From positions 1-9,312 of the forward strand of contig JANYAG010000246.1 of the NCBI GenBank assembly GCA_025361465.1: 9,312 nucleotides of DNA, written 5' to 3'. A program made the position numbers and the translations under genes. This stretch comes from Gemmatimonadota bacterium (GTDB lineage Bacteria; Gemmatimonadota; Gemmatimonadetes; Gemmatimonadales; GWC2-71-9). This document shows, in pieces, positions 6,280-9,312 of this stretch. The notes below the pieces were generated by a model. The model worked only from the letters and a program-made list of their open reading frames with translations, searched no databases and was not told the origin of the DNA. Each line of letters begins with the position of its first letter. Position 1 is the first letter of the stretch.

Positions 6280-7557
6280 ATGCCATCGCCATCGGTCGTC
6301 TCCGGAGTCCACCGTGTACCCGGGGACAAGAGCATCACGCATCGCGCGCTGATGCTCGCATCGCTCGCGCCGGGTCGTTCCACGATTCACGGGGCGCTCA
6401 CCTCCTTTGACGCGCGCGCAAGTGCCCGAGTCCTGCGCCAGCTGGGGGCGACGATCTCCCCGTTGCGCTCCAGTGGCCCCCTCACGGTCCTGGGGCGCCG
6501 GCGCTTGAGCGCCCCCGTGGGCACCCTCGACTGCGGCAATTCCGGGACCACCGCCCGGCTATTGCTCGGGATCCTCGCCGCCCACCCATTCGCGGCCCGG
6601 GTTTCCGGGGATGCCTCACTCCGGCGCCGGCCAATGCGGCGGGTGACTGAACCCTTGCACCGGATGGGGGCGACCATCGCCGCCGGGGCCGAGGATGGGC
6701 TCCCCCTGGTCATCACAGGGGGGGCGCTTCGGCCATTGGAGTGGACTCTTCCCGTGGCCTCGGCCCAGATCAAGAGCGCACTCCTGCTCGCCGGGGCCCT
6801 GGGAGGGGTGTCGGTCGCCCTGACCGAACCCGGCCTGTCCCGGGACCACACCGAGCGATTGCTGAGGCACTTCGGATTCGACCTGAGGCGCCAGGGGAGA
6901 ATGCTGCAACTGAATCCCACCGGTGTGTTCCGGCCCTTCACGATGCGGGTGCCCGGGGACCCGTCGTCGGCGGCGTTCTTGATCGCCGCCACCCTGCTGG
7001 CCGGCGAGGGTGAAATTCGCGTCGCATCCGTCGGGCTCAATCCCACTCGGATAGGGTTTCTTGCGGTTCTCGCCCGGATGGGGGCGGTGGTTGACGTGAT
7101 CCCGGGGGAGGATGCGCTGGGGGAGCCCTGTGGTGATCTTGTCGCGCGACCAGCGCGATTGCAGGCAACTTCGATTGCAGCCGGGGAAGTCCCCGGCGTG
7201 GTGGACGAAATCCCGATGCTTGCCATCTTGGCGGCGCGGGCTGAAGGGACCACGGTCTTTCAGGGCCTTGGCGAACTGCGAGTGAAGGAGAGCGATCGCT
7301 TGGCCTTGCTTGCCCGCAATCTGGCGGCGGTGGGAGCACACGCCGAAGTGCGCGGCGACGATCTCCTGATTCGGGGAAGCGAAGCCCGTTACCGCGGCCA
7401 TGTCATCACGCATGGTGACCATCGGATTGCAATGGCCTTTGCGGTGCTCGGCTCACAAGCGGATTCGCGCATTCAGATTGATGACCCCGACTGCGCCGCC
7501 GTCTCATTTCCCCATTTCTCCGATCGCCTGAAGGCGCTCTTCAAGAGGAATTTGTGA
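6280..7557 (+). CDS. aroA: 3-phosphoshikimate 1-carboxyvinyltransferase (EPSP synthase), class II motifs
   Basis: It transfers the enolpyruvyl group of PEP to shikimate 3-phosphate, the sixth step of the shikimate pathway to chorismate and aromatic amino acids; cytoplasmic. The 425-aa length is full size. Motifs in order: VPGDKSITHRALM (13-25, Lys17), LDCGNSGTTARL (83-94), GDASLRRRPMRRVTEPL (110-126), ASAQIKSALLLAG (160-172), RDHTER (188-193), VPGDPSSAAF (224-233), catalytic Asp in VDEIPML (308-314), LRVKESDRL (333-341) and HGDHRIAMAF (378-387). GDKS, SAQIK, RDHTE and NPTR are the four signatures given for class II enzymes (Bacillus subtilis and CP4 type). Gly89 sits where CP4 has an Ala linked to glyphosate insensitivity. 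The start places GDKS at the usual distance. The only purine-rich stretch, AGGGG (6262-6266), is 13 nt away, so initiation may be weak or leaderless. The stop overlaps the cmk start. Confidence 0.97.
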   Translation: MPSPSVVSGVHRVPGDKSITHRALMLASLAPGRSTIHGALTSFDARASARVLRQLGATISPLRSSGPLTVLGRRRLSAPVGTLDCGNSGTTARLLLGILAAHPFAARVSGDASLRRRPMRRVTEPLHRMGATIAAGAEDGLPLVITGGALRPLEWTLPVASAQIKSALLLAGALGGVSVALTEPGLSRDHTERLLRHFGFDLRRQGRMLQLNPTGVFRPFTMRVPGDPSSAAFLIAATLLAGEGEIRVASVGLNPTRIGFLAVLARMGAVVDVIPGEDALGEPCGDLVARPARLQATSIAAGEVPGVVDEIPMLAILAARAEGTTVFQGLGELRVKESDRLALLARNLAAVGAHAEVRGDDLLIRGSEARYRGHVITHGDHRIAMAFAVLGSQADSRIQIDDPDCAAVSFPHFSDRLKALFKRNL

Positions 7558-8234
7558 CCCCGCCGAAGATCGTGGCGATTGATGGTCCAGCGGCGTCTGG
7601 CAAGTCGAGCACGGCTTCGCGCGTCGCGATGGCTCTGGGGCTGGCCCACATCGACTCCGGATCGCTCTATCGCGCCGTGACCTGGATCGCGATCGAATCG
7701 CAACTCGACCTTCCGGCGGCAATCGTGGCGGCGGCGCGTGCCCGACGCATCACCCTTGATCGGGTGGGAGCGGAGCTGTTGGTGCACGCCGGAGGGAAGC
7801 CGATCGACGAGGTCATTCGCGGCGCGGATGTCACCGCGCACGTCTCGGCGGTTTCCGCCATGCCGCTGGTGCGGAACTGGGTCAACGACGTCTTGCGGGG
7901 GGCGGTGGCGAAATCGGGGGGCGCAGTGGTTGATGGCCGAGACATCGGGACCGTGGTATTCCCAGGCGCACGGCTCAAGGTCTTCCTGACGGCCAGCCCG
8001 GCCACCCGGGCGAAACGTCGCTTGCAGCAACGTGAAGGGGAGGTGGACTCCGAGGTGCTGGCGAGCGAGGCCTCGCTGCTGGAGGAGCGCGATCGGCGGG
8101 ATTCCAGTCGGGCCGTTGCGCCCCTGCGCCCGTCCGCCGATGCCGTGGTCCTCGACACCACGACCATGACCCTGGCGGAACAGGTTGCCCAGATCCTCGC
8201 ACTGGCCCGGGAACGCGGCTTGTCGGAAGGGTGA
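7554..8234 (+). CDS. cmk: Cytidylate kinase (CMP/dCMP kinase)
   Basis: It phosphorylates CMP and dCMP to the diphosphates with ATP, feeding nucleotide recycling and DNA precursor supply; cytoplasmic monomer. The 226-aa length is typical. P-loop GPAASGKSS (11-19, Lys17) follows IVAID; DSGSLYRAVT (34-43) is the Cmk form of the nucleotide-binding DTGxxYR motif; VDGRDIGTVVFP (126-137) is the CMP-binding segment; ERDRRDSSRAVAPLRP (178-193) is the LID/arginine region; and VLDTTTMT (199-206) is the usual C-terminal end. The start is GTG 7554-7556, overlapping the aroA stop as GTGA. GAGG at 7545-7548, five bases upstream, supports it. The aroA-cmk-rpsA order is common in bacteria and suggests one transcription unit. 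A promoter for rpsA straddles the end of this gene. Confidence 0.97.
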   Translation: MTPPKIVAIDGPAASGKSSTASRVAMALGLAHIDSGSLYRAVTWIAIESQLDLPAAIVAAARARRITLDRVGAELLVHAGGKPIDEVIRGADVTAHVSAVSAMPLVRNWVNDVLRGAVAKSGGAVVDGRDIGTVVFPGARLKVFLTASPATRAKRRLQQREGEVDSEVLASEASLLEERDRRDSSRAVAPLRPSADAVVLDTTTMTLAEQVAQILALARERGLSEG

Positions 8235-8248
8235 TTCTCCTCTATTCT
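8220..8248 (+). promoter_or_regulatory. Sigma70-like promoter for rpsA
   Basis: A -35 TTGTCG at 8220-8225 and a -10 TATTCT at 8243-8248 are separated by exactly 17 bp, each matching consensus at four of six positions. The -35 overlaps the end of cmk. Transcription would begin near 8255, giving a leader of about 94 nt before the rpsA ATG. This would let rpsA be expressed at ribosomal levels apart from aroA-cmk. Prediction by eye only. Confidence 0.5.
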
Positions 8249-8281
8249 TAAAGGCTGGTCCGAGATTTCCTTGGGCTGGCC

Positions 8282-8320
8282 TGAGGACCTACCCTCAACC
8301 CGCGCGGCTGGTCGGCGCGG
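8282..8320 (+). promoter_or_regulatory. Two small hairpins in the rpsA leader
   Basis: TGAGG (8282-8286) pairs with CCTCA (8293-8297) around a 6-nt loop. CCGCGC (8300-8305) pairs with GCGCGG (8315-8320) around a 9-nt loop. They lie in tandem 28 nt before the rpsA ATG, with no T-tract after either, so they are not terminators. GGCTGGTC occurs at 8253-8260 and again at about 8306-8313, in the second loop. Ribosomal protein genes often carry autoregulatory leaders, and S1 represses its own mRNA in enterobacteria; a similar role here is only a possibility. Confidence 0.33.
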
Positions 8321-8348
8321 CATCTCGCTGTCGTTGGGACCCTTCCGT

Positions 8349-9312
8349 ATGCCTGACTCCGAAATCACCACCACGCCGCTCCCCTTGTCGAAGACGCCGA
8401 TGCTTCGCGTCCGGCAGGACCTCTATGACGAGGATTACTCGGAGAGCGAGTACGAGGCCATGCTCGCCCTGTACGAAGGGACGATGTCCCAGATCGTCGA
8501 GGGCGAAATCGTCAAGTCGAAGGTGCTGCGCATCACCGAAAACGCAGTGATCCTCGATGTTGGTTTCAAATCGGAAGGCTCCGTCCCGCTCGACGAATTC
8601 AAGGACCCGCAGAATCTCCAGGTCGGCGACGAGGTGGAGGTGTTCCTCGAGCACCTCGAAGACCAGGAAGGTGCGGTCGTCCTGTCGAAGAAGAAGGCCG
8701 ACTTCATGCGCGTCTGGGAGAAGATCCGGATGGCGCACGAGAGCGACCAGCCGGTGGAGGGCACCCTGATGAAGAAGATCAAGGGTGGCGTCGTGGTGAA
8801 CCTGATGGGGGTCGATGCCTTCCTGCCGGGATCACAGATTGCGCTGCGCCGGGTGCCGAATATCGACGAACTGCTCGGACAGAGCTACGAATTCAAGATC
8901 ATCAAGCTCAACAAGCGGCGCCGCAATATCGTCGTCTCGCGTCGCGTGATTCTCGAGAATGAGCGAGCCCATAAGCGCGAGTACCTGATGAAGGAACTCG
9001 AGGTTGGGCAGGTGCGGAAGGGCATCGTCAAGAATATCACCGACTTCGGGGCGTTCATCGATCTCGGCGGCGTCGATGGCCTGCTGCACATCACCGACAT
9101 GTCCTATGGCCGGGTGTCGCATCCGAGTGAGCTGGTGACGATCGGCAAGGAAGTCGAGGTCAAGATCCTCGACATCGACTGGCAGCGGGAGCGTATTTCG
9201 CTGGGCATGAAGCAGCTGCAGTCCTACCCGTGGCAGAACGTCGCCGAGAAGTACCCGGTCGGCGGTCGCGTGCAGGGCAAGGTGGTCTCGATCACGAACT
9301 ACGGCGCCTTCA
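8349..9312 (+). CDS. rpsA: 30S ribosomal protein S1, N-terminal 321 residues (3' end outside window)
   Basis: S1 binds mRNA on the 30S subunit and helps start translation, especially on structured or weakly Shine-Dalgarno mRNAs. The frame is open from ATG 8349 to the window edge. After a ~45-residue acidic N-terminal segment (RQDLYDEDYSESEYEAML), S1-type OB domains follow. Domain 1 is at ~50-115 (GEIVKSKVLRITENAVILDVGFKSEGSVP) and domain 2 at ~135-200 (VEGTLMKKIKGGVVVNLMGVDAFLPGSQ), the two ribosome-anchoring repeats. Domain 3 is at ~219-290 (RKGIVKNITDFGAFIDLGGVDGLLHITDMS), and the start of domain 4 at ~304 (GGRVQGKVVSITNYGAF) is cut. GGGA at 8336-8339, nine bases upstream, is a modest ribosome site. 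High Lys/Glu content and mostly C- or G-ending codons fit a highly expressed gene. At least four S1 repeats excludes short S1-like proteins; full length is probably five or six. Confidence 0.96.
   Translation, partial: MPDSEITTTPLPLSKTPMLRVRQDLYDEDYSESEYEAMLALYEGTMSQIVEGEIVKSKVLRITENAVILDVGFKSEGSVPLDEFKDPQNLQVGDEVEVFLEHLEDQEGAVVLSKKKADFMRVWEKIRMAHESDQPVEGTLMKKIKGGVVVNLMGVDAFLPGSQIALRRVPNIDELLGQSYEFKIIKLNKRRRNIVVSRRVILENERAHKREYLMKELEVGQVRKGIVKNITDFGAFIDLGGVDGLLHITDMSYGRVSHPSELVTIGKEVEVKILDIDWQRERISLGMKQLQSYPWQNVAEKYPVGGRVQGKVVSITNYGAF

Noticed and set aside
6387..7422. Minus-strand open frames opposite aroA (288 and 268 codons)
   Set aside because: aroA on the plus strand has all family motifs across the same region; the antisense products are Ser/Arg/Pro-rich and show no motif.
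1..9312. CRISPR arrays, transposons, attachment sites, or prophage genes
   Set aside because: No spaced repeat array, transposase, integrase or terminal inverted repeats were seen; the tRNA-Leu is not followed by a duplicated 3' end within the window.

Overview
The window is GC-rich bacterial chromosome, densely packed with no mobile elements. The encoded S1 protein, the layout of its neighbours and the outer-membrane style of the hypothetical protein suggest a Gram-negative bacterium. My best guess is Gemmatimonadota or a relative; this rests on remembered resemblance of the S1 sequence, not on a search.

Layout: (1) 2-937, plus strand: 3' part of recN (DNA repair SMC-like ATPase), cut by the window edge. 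(2) 927-2492, minus strand: a large secreted, probably outer-membrane beta-rich protein of unknown function, overlapping recN tail to tail by 11 bp. (3) 2542-2624, plus: tRNA-Leu(UAA) without encoded CCA. (4) 2674-3105, plus: a small one-TM protein with a pilin-like layout but no prepilin cleavage motif. (5) 6151 down to 3063, minus: a three-gene operon. It holds a GspE/PilB-type secretion or pilus assembly ATPase with a receiver domain fused to its C-terminus, a DivK-like single-domain response regulator, and a single-pass membrane protein. The last is split between two reading frames by an apparent 1-nt frameshift near 3419. (6) 6280-9312, plus: aroA (EPSP synthase, class II motifs), cmk (CMP kinase, overlapping aroA by 4 bp) and rpsA (30S protein S1, cut by the right edge). 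rpsA has a good sigma70-like promoter at the end of cmk and a leader with two small hairpins.

The aroA-cmk-rpsA part is conserved housekeeping and conventional. The least conventional part is 2.6-6.2 kb. There, type IV pilus/type II secretion machinery (ATPase, pilin-like protein) sits with two phospho-receiver domains and an unrecognised membrane protein, suggesting phosphorelay control of a secretion or pilus motor. That link is inference from gene order and domain fusion. I see no clear evidence for a wholly new system. No gene-free stretch exceeds about 130 bp.
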